A stretch of DNA of 64,000 nt from JAPOPJ01 sp964538885 (GTDB lineage Archaea; Thermoproteota; Nitrososphaeria; Nitrososphaerales; Nitrosopumilaceae): positions 1 through 64,000 of the forward strand of contig CAZIHR010000041.1 of the NCBI GenBank assembly GCA_964538885.1, written 5' to 3'. Shown here piece after piece: positions 33,049-42,199 of the stretch. The position numbers were made by a program, and so were the translations under genes. Below the pieces are notes generated by a model that was not told the DNA's origin, searched no databases, and saw only the letters and a program-made list of their open reading frames with translations. Within the stretch, counting starts at the first letter, position 1; each line of letters begins with the position of its first letter.

Positions 33049-35544
33049 TTGAGAGTATCAAGAATTAGCTCCGCATTAAAGGCAGTGGACATAAAACAGG
33101 AACCTCCCCCCATGATTATTGGGGAACGCTTGAACACCCAAGGCTCCAAAAAAGCCAAGAATCTAGTATTGAATGATGATTTTGATGGCCTAGTTGATTT
33201 GGCCAGAGATCAGGTAGAAAATGGGGCACATTGTATTGATGTTTGTGTGGCCACCACGGAGCGTTCGGATGAGAAAGAGTTCATGCTCAAACTTGTAAAG
33301 ATGTTAAGCCTAGAAATTGAGGCCCCTCTAGTAATCGATTCTACTGATCCCAAAGTAATTGAATCAGCCATACAACACATTCCTGGAAGACCCATAATCA
33401 ATTCAATTAATTTAGAAGGTGATGGAAGCAGATTTGAAAAACTTGCTCCAGTCATGGCAAGATATGGTGTACCAGCCATTGCACTATGTATAGGACCTGA
33501 GGGAATGGCAAAGACCGTAGATGAAAAGTTGAATACTGCAAAGCTGCTTTATGAAACAGGTAAAAAATACAAGCTTGGTCCAGAGCAATTCATCTTTGAT
33601 GTTCTGACATTTACGTTGGCTACTGGAGAGAAAGAGTTCTCAAATGCTGGAATTAATACACTTGAAGGAATAAGAGCCGTCAAGAAACATTTTCCATACT
33701 CATTTACCACGCTTGGACTGAGTAACATCAGCTTTGGCCTAGTTCCATATGCAAGAAAGATACTAAATTCGGTATTTTTGTATCATGCAATCAAGTACGG
33801 TCTAGATACAGCAATAGTAAACTCCAAAGAACTCGTTCCATATACGGAAATAGATTCCAAAGAAATCAAGCTTGCAGAGGACCTGATATTTAATTCACAT
33901 CCAGATGCATTGTCTGACTTGATAACACACTTTGAGAAAGCCGATCCAAAGAGCCAAGGCACTACACAGAAGATGGATGTAGATCCCTCGTGGCCAGCTG
34001 GAAAAAAAGTCAACTTTAGAATAATCAACAGGATCAAAGACGGCATAGAAAACGATGTTGTCATGGCCATTGCTGAAAAAATATCTAAAACTGATTCGAT
34101 ACGGAAAAGTGAAAGATACATAATTGAAGAGTCCAGAAAAGTCACTCACGAGGGTGCCATCGCAACTCTGAATGAGGATCTTCTACCTGCAATGAAAGAG
34201 GTGGGCGATAGATTTGGTGCGGGAGATCTCATATTGCCGTTTGTACTCAAATCGGCCGAATGCATGAAAACAGCGGTGACAGAAATTGAAAAATATCTTC
34301 TACAAGATGAGGGAACCACCAAGGGAAGATTCGTGCTCGGTACGGTTTATGGTGATGTACACGACATTGGAAAGAATTTGGTAAAGACAATTTTTGAAAA
34401 CAATGGATATACAGTATATGATTTGGGCAAACAAGTGCCATTACAAAAGTTCTTGGACAAGATAGAGGAGGTAAATGCAGATGCCATAGGTCTATCTGCC
34501 TTGCTTGTTGCCACTTCAAAACAGATGCGTCTTTTTGTAGAGCATGCAAAAAAAAATAATATGACAATACCGATTTTGTGTGGAGGGGCTGCAATCAACA
34601 CCAATTACATCAATAGAATAGCCAAGCAAGATGGAATATACCAACCCGGTGTATTTTATTGTAATACTATGTTTGATGGCCTCAAGATTATGGACAAGCT
34701 TGTCTCGGATCAAAAAGCACTATTGCAGCAATCTTGGAGAGAAAAACTCGAAAAATGGAAAGATGTTACAGTCACTCCAGCTGTAGAACCCAGACTGCAA
34801 AGTAGTATAGTACCAGTTAAACCTCCCGTTCCACCACACATCAACACGTCGGTGCGCCTGAACTCGTCGCAGATAAACATAAGAGATGTGTGGCAGTTGA
34901 TCGACAAAAAATCACTTTTCAAGCTGTCATGGGGATTGCGTGGAAAGGCAGGAATGGAACAAGAAGAAGAACATGAAAAATTATTTGAGCAGTGGAAGAT
35001 GCGCATAAAAGACGAGAATTTATTTGAACCGGCTGCCGTGTATGGCTACTTTGTGTGCCATGCACGAAAAAACAATCTGATTGTGGATGATTCAGTTGGT
35101 GAGCAAATCATATTTGACTTTCCTCGATCTGCAAAGCCCAAGCACCTATGTTTAACAGACTATTTTGGAAGGAATGACATTGTAGCATTTCAGGCAGTGA
35201 CTGTGGGTGACAAGGTAGCCCGCATCATAGACAAATGGAATAAAGATGACAGATATGCTGATGCATACTATCTTCACGGACTTGCCGTAGAGTTTGCCGA
35301 GGGTTTGGCCGCATGGATCAACAAAAGAATCAAAAATGAACTGAAAATTTCAGACAGGGGAGGATTGCGCTACAGTTGGGGATACCCCAGCTGCCCAGAT
35401 GTTGAGCAGCACAAGCTTGTATGGAAATTACTTTCACCAAATAAATCAGGCATGACGCTTACTGATGCAGGACAAATAGTACCAGAACAGTCCACCGCAG
35501 CAATAGTTATTCACCATCCAGACGCAGAATATTTTGTACTTTGA
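33049..35544 (+). CDS. metH: Methionine synthase, folate/pterin-, B12-binding and activation subunit (split MetH)
   Basis: This 831-residue protein holds MetH domains 2-4. The pterin-binding barrel occupies about 1-300 (MIIGERLNTQGSKKAKNL, APLVIDSTDPKVIESA). The B12 cap and Rossmann domains cover about 345-590 and show the cobalt-ligand motif DVHDIGKNLV near residue 436 and GLSALLVATSKQM. After a Pro-rich linker the C-terminal activation domain runs from about 605 to 831, with GGLRYSWGYPSCPDVEQHK. A B12-dependent enzyme fits the cobalamin-producing habit of thaumarchaea. The start is TTG. Confidence 0.92.
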   Translation: MRVSRISSALKAVDIKQEPPPMIIGERLNTQGSKKAKNLVLNDDFDGLVDLARDQVENGAHCIDVCVATTERSDEKEFMLKLVKMLSLEIEAPLVIDSTDPKVIESAIQHIPGRPIINSINLEGDGSRFEKLAPVMARYGVPAIALCIGPEGMAKTVDEKLNTAKLLYETGKKYKLGPEQFIFDVLTFTLATGEKEFSNAGINTLEGIRAVKKHFPYSFTTLGLSNISFGLVPYARKILNSVFLYHAIKYGLDTAIVNSKELVPYTEIDSKEIKLAEDLIFNSHPDALSDLITHFEKADPKSQGTTQKMDVDPSWPAGKKVNFRIINRIKDGIENDVVMAIAEKISKTDSIRKSERYIIEESRKVTHEGAIATLNEDLLPAMKEVGDRFGAGDLILPFVLKSAECMKTAVTEIEKYLLQDEGTTKGRFVLGTVYGDVHDIGKNLVKTIFENNGYTVYDLGKQVPLQKFLDKIEEVNADAIGLSALLVATSKQMRLFVEHAKKNNMTIPILCGGAAINTNYINRIAKQDGIYQPGVFYCNTMFDGLKIMDKLVSDQKALLQQSWREKLEKWKDVTVTPAVEPRLQSSIVPVKPPVPPHINTSVRLNSSQINIRDVWQLIDKKSLFKLSWGLRGKAGMEQEEEHEKLFEQWKMRIKDENLFEPAAVYGYFVCHARKNNLIVDDSVGEQIIFDFPRSAKPKHLCLTDYFGRNDIVAFQAVTVGDKVARIIDKWNKDDRYADAYYLHGLAVEFAEGLAAWINKRIKNELKISDRGGLRYSWGYPSCPDVEQHKLVWKLLSPNKSGMTLTDAGQIVPEQSTAAIVIHHPDAEYFVL

Positions 35545-35601
35545 GGTAGAATCAGCATTTGTATGTGAATGTTTTGGATTTTTTGTGGAAGAATGTATGT
35601 T

Positions 35602-36201
35602 CTAACGTGATGCCTGCGCTATGCGCTCCAGCTCGTGCTTTTTCTTTACTGACGGCGCATTGGAGTTATTTGATGCAGCAAGTATGAGCTGCTCTGCCAT
35701 ATGTTCTTCGATAGGTTTCATGTTTGAGAATGTTGCCTCTTTAATTGCATCTGCAATAAATCGAAGTGCCAGATCGACCCTACGTAGTGGGGCAACGTCC
35801 ACAGATACGTGGTATACGGTGCCTCCATAGACTATTCTAGTAGTGTCTTCATTAGGTGCTGAAAATTCTACTGCTCTGACCAGTACCTCAACAGGATTCT
35901 TACCTGTCTTCAATTCAATGATTGTAAATGCAAGCTTGACGGTGTTTAAGACCTTGGTCTTTTTACCTGCCATTCGACCTGTATTTTTTGCGTATTTTTT
36001 ACCAAAATGCATAGTTTTGTTACACAGACGCTCTACGATGTTGACATCAGCCTTGTTAAATCTCTTTAATGCGGAGCGCCCATATGTGTATGGCAGTATT
36101 TGTTTCTTCAGAGATATAGCAGTCTTGAGTCCGGGATCATGTATTTCAATTTCAGACATGTCCCATTTTCTGAACAGCAAAAGATTTTTTGTTTGAACCA
36201 T
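35602..36201 (-). CDS. rps7: Small ribosomal subunit protein uS7
   Basis: uS7 (199 residues, archaeal length) organises the head of the small subunit. The family is recognised by LCNKTMHFGKKYAKNTGRMAG, IVYGGTVYHVSVDVAPLRRV and the C-terminal LAFRFI-like helix ALRFIADAIKEA. It is the last gene of a nusA-like/rps12/rps7 run, starting 4 bases after rps12, as in most archaea. Confidence 0.96.
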   Translation of the reverse strand: MVQTKNLLLFRKWDMSEIEIHDPGLKTAISLKKQILPYTYGRSALKRFNKADVNIVERLCNKTMHFGKKYAKNTGRMAGKKTKVLNTVKLAFTIIELKTGKNPVEVLVRAVEFSAPNEDTTRIVYGGTVYHVSVDVAPLRRVDLALRFIADAIKEATFSNMKPIEEHMAEQLILAASNNSNAPSVKKKHELERIAQASR

Positions 36202-36205
36202 ATTT

Positions 36206-36643
36206 TTATCTCCTCGGCTTTTCCTTCTTACCTGTAACTAGCTCGTGAAGAGATGTACCATTTACTTTGAATACCTTAAACCGAACTCCAGGAATATCCC
36301 CCATTGCACCACCCTGTGTTGCACCCATTCCTTGTATGTGAACTTCATCGTGTTCATCAATAAAGTTCATTGCTCCATCTCGTGGAAGAAATGCAGTGAC
36401 TGTTTTTCCGTTTTTGATAAGCTGGACACGGATGCATTTTCTAACTGCCGAGTTTGGCTGTTTTGCAGCAATGCCCACCTTCTCCAATACAATTCCGCGT
36501 CCTTGTGGTGCTCCTCCTAACGGGTCTGCCTTTTTGTCTATTCCTAGTTTCCTTCTCTTGTATGTAGATATAGCCCATCGCTGCGTCTTTCTCTTGGCAA
36601 TCAATACTCTACCTGCAAATAATCCAAGTGGTGATTTTGTCAT
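36206..36643 (-). CDS. rps12: Small ribosomal subunit protein uS12
   Basis: uS12 (145 residues) lies at the decoding centre. The invariant KQPNSAVRKCIRVQL is present with the lysine/proline loop, as is GQGMG-like MGATQGGAMGDIPGVRFK. Length is that of archaeal uS12 (S23-like). Spacing to rps7 and the nusA-like gene is 4 bases on each side, so the three form one operon. Confidence 0.96.
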   Translation of the reverse strand: MTKSPLGLFAGRVLIAKRKTQRWAISTYKRRKLGIDKKADPLGGAPQGRGIVLEKVGIAAKQPNSAVRKCIRVQLIKNGKTVTAFLPRDGAMNFIDEHDEVHIQGMGATQGGAMGDIPGVRFKVFKVNGTSLHELVTGKKEKPRR

Positions 36644-36647
36644 TTTG

Positions 36648-37112
36648 TTATAGTTCCAACATAGTTTTTTCTGGGCTATTTATCAGGACGTGTGTAATAC
36701 CAAAATATCGCTTGGCCAAAAGCCGTGCCTTCTCAGCATTCCTACCATTTCTTCCCACTACAAGTCCTTTCTTTCTCGGATCGACCAGAACTATCGCCTG
36801 TTTTGTGCCATCTGGTCGTGTGCTTATTTTAATTTCAAAGATTAATTCTGAATTTAGTAGGTTTGACAAAAATTTGGCTGGATCCTCATCAAATTCAACC
36901 AACTCTACGTTTCTTTTTACAATATTTTGTAGGGATTTGATGTGTGTACCACCTCTACCTATTGCCAGTCCCATCTTGCCTGCATCTACCACAAAGATCA
37001 CACGTTTCTGTTTTTCATCTTCTACATAGTCTCTGGCAGTTGCACCTGTGATATTTTGGAAAAGTGACAACATACGCATTTGATCAGTAGTTAGTTTGAT
37101 AGCTTGTGCCAT
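36648..37112 (-). CDS. nusA: NusA-like KH-domain transcription factor
   Basis: From ATG 37112 the protein has 154 residues and consists of two KH domains: KMGLAIGRGGTHIKSLQNI (first GxxG loop) and KKGLVVGRNGRNAEKARLLA (second). This is the archaeal NusA form, without the S1 or N-terminal domains of the bacterial factor; it binds RNA and is placed before rps12/rps7 in many archaea. An ATG 7 codons upstream (37133) would add a non-family extension. Confidence 0.92.
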   Translation of the reverse strand: MAQAIKLTTDQMRMLSLFQNITGATARDYVEDEKQKRVIFVVDAGKMGLAIGRGGTHIKSLQNIVKRNVELVEFDEDPAKFLSNLLNSELIFEIKISTRPDGTKQAIVLVDPRKKGLVVGRNGRNAEKARLLAKRYFGITHVLINSPEKTMLEL

Positions 37113-37196
37113 TAGAGTTCCTTTCATCACCAAAAAAAATTCGTCTCATTTAAACTTTGCAAAATGAGGTCAATTTTTGCAATCACTGATTTAGAG

Positions 37197-37880
37197 TTAC
37201 AGATGGAAAGCTGCCTTGAAGTTTTTGTAAAAAATATCCATATTTGTTTTGACATCTGAAATTTTTCCCTGAATGTCTGACCTAATTTTTTGAGGATCCA
37301 CATAAGGGATTTGTTTGAGCATATCCTCAGTTTTGTCTAACCACAAGTTAATCATTTTTTCATCTACTTCCAGATGGAATTGAAGTCCTACTGCACTAAA
37401 CATTTGGAAAGCTTGATTCTCATATTTCACCGAATGTGCTAGACGTTTTGCTCCTTTAGGCAAGTCAAATGTATCTCCGTGCCAATGAAATGCGGTAAAT
37501 GGATTTTTAAATCCAGAAAAAAATTCAGTGTTTTGACTTGTCTCCAAGTCATTGTAAAAACCAATCTCTTTGCTGTGTCCACCATATACATTTGCTCCAA
37601 ACGCCTTTGCAATCAACTGGGAACCTAGACATATTCCCAATACAGGAATTCCATTCTCGACATTTTTTCTAATCAGTTGTTCTTCGTTCCTCAGATATTG
37701 CAGTTGATCATTGGCACTCTCTGGTGCCCCTAATATCACAACAAGTGAATAATCAGTATCTGTAAAACATTCATACTTTGCTAGAATAGATTCAATATTG
37801 AATCCATCTCTTTGAAGTAGTGTACCAAGATGTCCAGGCCCTTCCAGATGCGTGTTCTGTATAATAAGTACATCAGACAT
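37197..37880 (-). CDS. Class I glutamine amidotransferase (GMP-synthase-like)
   Basis: From ATG 37880 this 227-residue protein is a lone GATase1 domain. The nucleophile Cys84 lies in PVLGICLGSQLIAKAFG, and the His/Glu pair in GLQFHLEVDEK. The N-terminal DVLIIQNTHLEGPGHLGTLL is typical of stand-alone GuaA-like amidotransferases. No synthetase partner is adjacent, so the acceptor of the ammonia is unknown; peptidase-like or detoxifying roles are known for such proteins. The ATG at 37949 would add 23 unrelated residues reaching into the promoter gap. Confidence 0.85.
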   Translation of the reverse strand: MSDVLIIQNTHLEGPGHLGTLLQRDGFNIESILAKYECFTDTDYSLVVILGAPESANDQLQYLRNEEQLIRKNVENGIPVLGICLGSQLIAKAFGANVYGGHSKEIGFYNDLETSQNTEFFSGFKNPFTAFHWHGDTFDLPKGAKRLAHSVKYENQAFQMFSAVGLQFHLEVDEKMINLWLDKTEDMLKQIPYVDPQKIRSDIQGKISDVKTNMDIFYKNFKAAFHL

Positions 37881-37931
37881 AAAAAATTTTTTAGCAAAAG
37901 TGGTTAATATACCAACTCTTATGAAAACAGT

Positions 37932-38309
37932 GTGCTTGTAACAGAACAAGAGATATGTGATCTGCGGGATTTTGTCATTTCATTAAATGAAATGAAAGAC
38001 AGCATAGTTGTCGTGGAGGGCAAGCGGGATGTGGCTGCATTGCGAGGGCTAGGATTTTCAGGCAATATATTACAGTTTTACAAGACTGGCGGCTTTGCAA
38101 ATTTTGCAGATGTTGTTGCACGATACAAGAGTGTGATCATCCTGTTTGATAGAGATAAAAAAGGCCGTTACCTCACAGGGCGAGTTATACGACTTTTGGA
38201 GCGCAGAACCAAGATCGATCTGTCCTTCAAAAAGAGACTTTGTGCAATTACTAGAGGACAGATAGTATTCACAGAGCAGTTATGTTGTTACGAACCATAC
38301 TTGAGCTAG
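37932..38309 (+). CDS. Toprim-domain protein
   Basis: This 125-residue protein is a compact Toprim domain related to small archaeal UPF0292 proteins and RNase M5. The metal-binding Glu is in SIVVVEGKRDVAAL (about 25-38) and the DxD in VIILFDRDKKGRYL. Toprim folds cleave or join nucleic acid strands; a tRNA/rRNA processing role has been suggested for such small forms, but nothing here proves it. GTG is the apparent start, divergent from the amidotransferase gene, and it ends overlapping gdhA by 4 bases (convergent). Confidence 0.82.
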   Translation: MLVTEQEICDLRDFVISLNEMKDSIVVVEGKRDVAALRGLGFSGNILQFYKTGGFANFADVVARYKSVIILFDRDKKGRYLTGRVIRLLERRTKIDLSFKKRLCAITRGQIVFTEQLCCYEPYLS

Positions 38310-39580
38310 GGCCATACACCTTTTTGGTTGAATGCCTCAACAACTCTTTCTACTGCCAATGTCATCGTGGCCCTTCGCATGTCTAGCTTGTGTTTTTTAG
38401 AGAACTCGTACGCATCCTTGAATCCTTTTGTGATGTTTGCCTCCATTTTACTAGCAACTTCGTCAAAGGACCAATAGTAACCCATGTTGTTTTGAACCCA
38501 TTCTAGATACGAGATGCAAACACCACCAGAGTTTGCCAAGATGTCTGGAATGACCAAAATCTTCTTTTTGAATATGATTGGGTCAGCCTCTGGTAATGTG
38601 GGACCATTTGCAGCCTCGCCAATTATCTTGCATTTAAGGTTCTTTGCAATTTTTGGTGTAATTTGATTTTCCAGAGCACCGGGAATTAGCACATCACACT
38701 CTGTAGTAAGTAGTTGTTCGGTGGTAATATCCTTGCTGCCGCGCAAACCCACTACTGAGCCTGTCTTTTTCTTGTGTTCTACAATATTGTTGACTTTGGC
38801 ACCTTTTGGAATTGAGATTGAGCCCTTTGAATCACTAACACCTACAACCTTGCCCCCCATCTCTTCCAAATATACACCTGCAAACATGGAAGCGTTTCCA
38901 AATCCCTGCAACACCACTTTGGCTCCAGCCAGTTTGATCTTCAGTGTCTTTGCTGCTTCTCTGACACAATATGCTGTGCCAAGTCCGGTTGCAACATTTC
39001 TGGCAAGTGAGCCACCCATAGATATTGGCTTGCCCGTAATCACGCCGGGGGAATACTTGTTGTCGTTCAGTTTGCTAAATGTATCCATAATCTGAGTCAT
39101 CTCCCTGCCCGTAGTGTAGACATCAGGAGCTGGAATATCTTTCTCAGGTCCTATAACTTCGGCAATCTTGTATGCAAATCCGCGTGTCAATCTTTCCAGT
39201 TCACCGTCACTAAGTCGTTCCGTCTTTGGATTTACATAGATGGCACCTTTGCCTCCTCCCAAAGGAACATCCACAATGGCACACTTCCATGTCATCCATG
39301 AGGACAATGCCATCACTTCACGCTCCATATACTCAACACCACCTTCTGGATCAAAGTATCTAATTCCCCCCTTGTAGGGTCCACGATCATTGTTGTGTTG
39401 GCTCCGAAACCCAGTAAAGATTCTGAGTTTGCCGTTATCCATCTTTACTGGAATTTTAACTCGCAATACTCTGTTGGGCATGGCAAGATATTCCCGCAAG
39501 CCCTTGTCTTTAATGCCAAGCACATCACATGCATCATTGACTTGTTTTGTTGCATTTGCAAAAGGGTCTGCTTGAGACAA
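38306..39580 (-). CDS. gdhA: Glutamate dehydrogenase (NAD(P)-dependent)
   Basis: GdhA (424 residues) interconverts glutamate with 2-oxoglutarate and ammonia, an entry point for ammonium assimilation. The catalytic Lys lies in DVPLGGGKGAIYVNP, after RSQHNNDRGPYKGGIRY. The nucleotide-binding segment is VVLQGFGNASMFAGVYL. Length is that of hexameric archaeal enzymes (about 415-430). The start is TTG, supported by a TATA box 26 bases upstream. Confidence 0.95.
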   Translation of the reverse strand: MSQADPFANATKQVNDACDVLGIKDKGLREYLAMPNRVLRVKIPVKMDNGKLRIFTGFRSQHNNDRGPYKGGIRYFDPEGGVEYMEREVMALSSWMTWKCAIVDVPLGGGKGAIYVNPKTERLSDGELERLTRGFAYKIAEVIGPEKDIPAPDVYTTGREMTQIMDTFSKLNDNKYSPGVITGKPISMGGSLARNVATGLGTAYCVREAAKTLKIKLAGAKVVLQGFGNASMFAGVYLEEMGGKVVGVSDSKGSISIPKGAKVNNIVEHKKKTGSVVGLRGSKDITTEQLLTTECDVLIPGALENQITPKIAKNLKCKIIGEAANGPTLPEADPIIFKKKILVIPDILANSGGVCISYLEWVQNNMGYYWSFDEVASKMEANITKGFKDAYEFSKKHKLDMRRATMTLAVERVVEAFNQKGVWP

Positions 39581-39600
39581 GATGACTCTACATGATGAGT

Positions 39601-39612
39601 TTTAATATATTT
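39601..39612 (-). promoter_or_regulatory. TATA box of gdhA
   Basis: On the minus strand AAATATATTAAA is centred 26 bases before the TTG start of gdhA, indicating a near-leaderless transcript and supporting that unusual start codon. Confidence 0.55.
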
Positions 39613-39823
39613 AGGTTTGGTTATAGACGTACATTACAGATACTAACTATCTCAAAGTTTAGTCGTTGTCAAGCAGAACTATACATGATATTGCTAGCAT
39701 ATCGTTATGATGGCATAAATAATGCTGAAACTAGTTTTCTACAGCATGGTGTGTAAATAAGCCACACAAAACTGCTCACTTGCAAAAAATACATGAATAT
39801 ACAGACAAGCAATTACACATATT

Positions 39824-40207
39824 CTACAGATAGACCTTTTTGTAGTTCAGCTTTCTGTCTAATTTGTCAATAATTTCATCTAGGGCACCCATATTCATCT
39901 CTAAAAACATGGACAAATGAAACGTTGCACCATATCGCTCCCCTACTTTGGTGATCAGATTGTTTTTTTCAAGAACTAACATATGGTGTTGAATTGCCTT
40001 ATAATCCAAGCCCAGCTGCTTGGCCATCTGATGAGTATTGCAGGGCTTGTTCATCAACACCATTATGATTCTCAACCGCGTAAAGCCTCCTCTGGTGCCT
40101 GTAAACAGATAAAGTAACAGCTTCCTAGCATCACGATCAGGTTTTTTACTAGATTTGAGACTAGTTTTTATCATCTCCCTGAATTCCAAGAGTATAGTTT
40201 CGGTCAT
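39824..40207 (-). CDS. ArsR-like winged-helix transcriptional regulator
   Basis: The 127-residue protein is a winged helix: GFTRLRIIMVLMNKPCNTHQ, then QMAKQLGLDYKAIQHHMLVL as recognition helix, then EKNNLITKVGERYGATFHLS as the wing. The C-terminal helix (MGALDEIIDKLDRKL) probably dimerises. No metal-binding Cys motif is present. It stands between gdhA and the psmA unit and may act on either; the target is unknown. Confidence 0.82.
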   Translation of the reverse strand: MTETILLEFREMIKTSLKSSKKPDRDARKLLLYLFTGTRGGFTRLRIIMVLMNKPCNTHQMAKQLGLDYKAIQHHMLVLEKNNLITKVGERYGATFHLSMFLEMNMGALDEIIDKLDRKLNYKKVYL

Positions 40208-40280
40208 TGTACCTAAATCATACGAAATCCTTTAAAACACTATTTCCAGATTTGTACCACATCTGATATGCTTTACATGT

Positions 40281-40430
40281 GTGACTGAAGAATTCATCAC
40301 GCCTGAACATGCCACCATAGACACCAAACAGTACACTGTTTGCACTGAACCCATTAGATGCCTTATCTATGACCAACTTTACGTGACAATTACCCTTAAA
40401 TTGACTAGCAAAGAAGTTGCCGTATCATGA
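40281..40430 (+). CDS. Small ORF (49 aa) coupled to psmA, candidate gene
   Basis: A GTG-initiated frame of 49 codons (starting MTEEFITPEHATIDTKQY, ending KLTSKEVAVS) terminates in TGA inside the ATGATG start of psmA, the typical geometry of translational coupling in this genome. The composition is protein-like: acidic start, two Cys, then an amphipathic beta-type segment (CLIYDQLYVTITLKL). TTTAAAAC at 40231-40238 is a possible promoter. I do not recognise the product. Confidence 0.45.
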   Translation: MTEEFITPEHATIDTKQYTVCTEPIRCLIYDQLYVTITLKLTSKEVAVS

Positions 40431-41152
40431 TGGCGTCGCGCGGTTACGATATGACCCCCACAATGTACTCTCCAGACGGCAGGATTTATCAAGTTGAATA
40501 TGCGATTGAGACGGTAAAGAGAGGCACCCTAGCAATAGGAATCAGCACCAAACAGGGAGTGATAATGGCAGTTGAGGAAAAACCAAGAGCCCTCCAAACT
40601 GCAAACGTCACCCAAAAAATATTTCAAGTAGATTATCACATAGGTGTGGCAGCAGCAGGATACATTCCAGATGCCCGCATACAGGTAGACAATGCACGGT
40701 TTTTTTCTCAAGGAAATAGGCTTACATATGATGAATCAGTCGAGGTAGCAACAGTTGCCAAACATCTAGCAGACCAGTCCCACCAGTTCACACAATATTC
40801 AGGAGTAAGGCCCAACGGTGTAGCTTTGATCATTGCAGGCATTGACCAAAAGGGTGAGTCAATCTATGTAATAGATCCCAGTGGCACATATGTACAATAT
40901 GCAGCAATAGCTATAGGGGCAGGCTCTGATGATGTTAACTCTTTTTTGGAAAAACACTACAACGCTGAAATGACCATAAAAGAAACCGCATCCTTGGCAA
41001 TTGCAGCAATCAATCTTAAAGCAGACTACAAGGAAGGAATCAAACATATAAAGATGGCCAAGATTACTGCCGATAACAAACTGTTTGAAAAAATTTCAGA
41101 AAAAGACTTGGAAAACTATTCTCAAGGCGTATCAAAATTCACATCCGAATAA
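40427..41152 (+). CDS. psmA: Proteasome subunit alpha
   Basis: PsmA (241 residues) forms the outer rings of the 20S proteasome and gates substrate entry. The N-terminal gate helix is GYDMTPTMYSPDGRIYQVEYA, followed by AIETVKRGTLAIGI and ARIQVDNARFF. The C-terminal part has SDDVNSFLEKHYN. Length is normal. A second ATG immediately follows the first. No beta subunit is in the window. Confidence 0.95.
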   Translation: MMASRGYDMTPTMYSPDGRIYQVEYAIETVKRGTLAIGISTKQGVIMAVEEKPRALQTANVTQKIFQVDYHIGVAAAGYIPDARIQVDNARFFSQGNRLTYDESVEVATVAKHLADQSHQFTQYSGVRPNGVALIIAGIDQKGESIYVIDPSGTYVQYAAIAIGAGSDDVNSFLEKHYNAEMTIKETASLAIAAINLKADYKEGIKHIKMAKITADNKLFEKISEKDLENYSQGVSKFTSE

Positions 41153-41184
41153 TTGAACTTGAAAACTATTCAAATTAGATTATA

Positions 41185-41886
41185 GTGACAGTAAACATGG
41201 GATTAGGTAGTCAATGGGGCGAAGTAATGGATGTATTACGGGATATAATTCCAGTATATGACAGAGTTAACTCATACATCTCACTTGGAAAAGACACAGA
41301 ACACAGAAACAAAGGAATTCAGGGCAGGGTGTTGCCGGGCAACAAGATTTTGGATGCCGGTTCTGGCTTTGGCAACATGTCCAAAGTAGCATCGGTTCTG
41401 TGTGAGGGCAAGATCTCCATCACACTTTATGATCCACTAATTCCAATGCTAAAAAATACTGGCACATACTTTGAAAAAAAACCCGACATGGCAAATGGCG
41501 TATTTGAACACATTCCATTCAGAGAGGATGAGTTTGATGCGGTTCTGTGCGGATATTCGTTGAGAGATGCAATCAATCTAAGGATTGCCATATCCGAAAT
41601 TCATCGCGTGCTCAAAAAAGATGGTCGATTTATAATAGTAGATTTGGGAAAACCTGACAACACATTCACACGAGCAGGAGTCGCGTTTTATTTAAAATGT
41701 GTACTGCCAGTGCTTGCTCTGTTTGTAGGGGGAAGATTAGGGCTCAAGTTTGGAACACTATACAACACATACAAAAGATGGCCACAAAACAAAAAACTTG
41801 AAGATCTTTTGCTGGAAAAATTTGCAAAGGTAGAGTTTGAGAAAGATCTTTTGGGCGGAGCAATAATGGTTGCCGCATACAAATGA
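41185..41886 (+). CDS. UbiE/COQ5-like SAM-dependent methyltransferase
   Basis: This 233-residue class I methyltransferase has motif I in KILDAGSGFGNMSKVA and a post-motif FRDEFDAVLCGYSLRD segment like that of UbiE/MenG. IIVDLGKPDNTF and a hydrophobic patch (VLPVLALFVGGRLG) near the C-terminus suit a lipid-quinone or other membrane substrate. Menaquinone methylation is plausible but not shown. The start could be GTG 41185 or ATG 41197. Confidence 0.82.
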   Translation: MTVNMGLGSQWGEVMDVLRDIIPVYDRVNSYISLGKDTEHRNKGIQGRVLPGNKILDAGSGFGNMSKVASVLCEGKISITLYDPLIPMLKNTGTYFEKKPDMANGVFEHIPFREDEFDAVLCGYSLRDAINLRIAISEIHRVLKKDGRFIIVDLGKPDNTFTRAGVAFYLKCVLPVLALFVGGRLGLKFGTLYNTYKRWPQNKKLEDLLLEKFAKVEFEKDLLGGAIMVAAYK

Positions 41887-41958
41887 ATATACTCCAATGC
41901 CAATCAGCATCATGAGTATAATAATCCTGTATTGCATCAATTGTCCAGCTTTTTTCAC
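41758..41958 (-). CDS. Possible small membrane ORF antisense to a methyltransferase end, weak
   Basis: A GTG frame begins at 41958 with a TATATAAT box about 26 bases upstream. The first 27 codons lie in the intergenic gap and encode KKAGQLMQYRIIILMMLIGI, a good membrane helix. The frame then runs about 130 bases antisense into the methyltransferase gene, which is unusual and lowers confidence. It may be a chance frame or a gene whose real end is not evident. Confidence 0.22.
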   Translation of the reverse strand: MKKAGQLMQYRIIILMMLIGIGVYSFVCGNHYCSAQKIFLKLYLCKFFQQKIFKFFVLWPSFVCVV

Positions 41959-42199
41959 AACTTCAAAAAATATGAGATTATATAATAAATTGGAAAAAAC
42001 CGCCTGAAAATCTGATTCCAAATTATTTTCCACATATAAAATTTGAAAGTTTTCATTATATTCGGGACATAAATTTTGAATCACGACTAGCAAAAAGCTC
42101 AAATTAAAAGAAAAACACAAAGATGGCAAAAAATGTCTATATCACATGCAAGCGTACTGCAAACATTAAATTTAATTTCATATGTAATTAATAAATAAT
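41887..42199. other. AT-rich gap before tatA
   Basis: About 310 AT-rich bases separate the methyltransferase from tatA. It holds the minus-strand TATATAAT box mentioned for the small membrane ORF and, at the right end, TATGTAATTAATAAATA ahead of the tatA ATG. I see no RNA gene. Confidence 0.35.
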
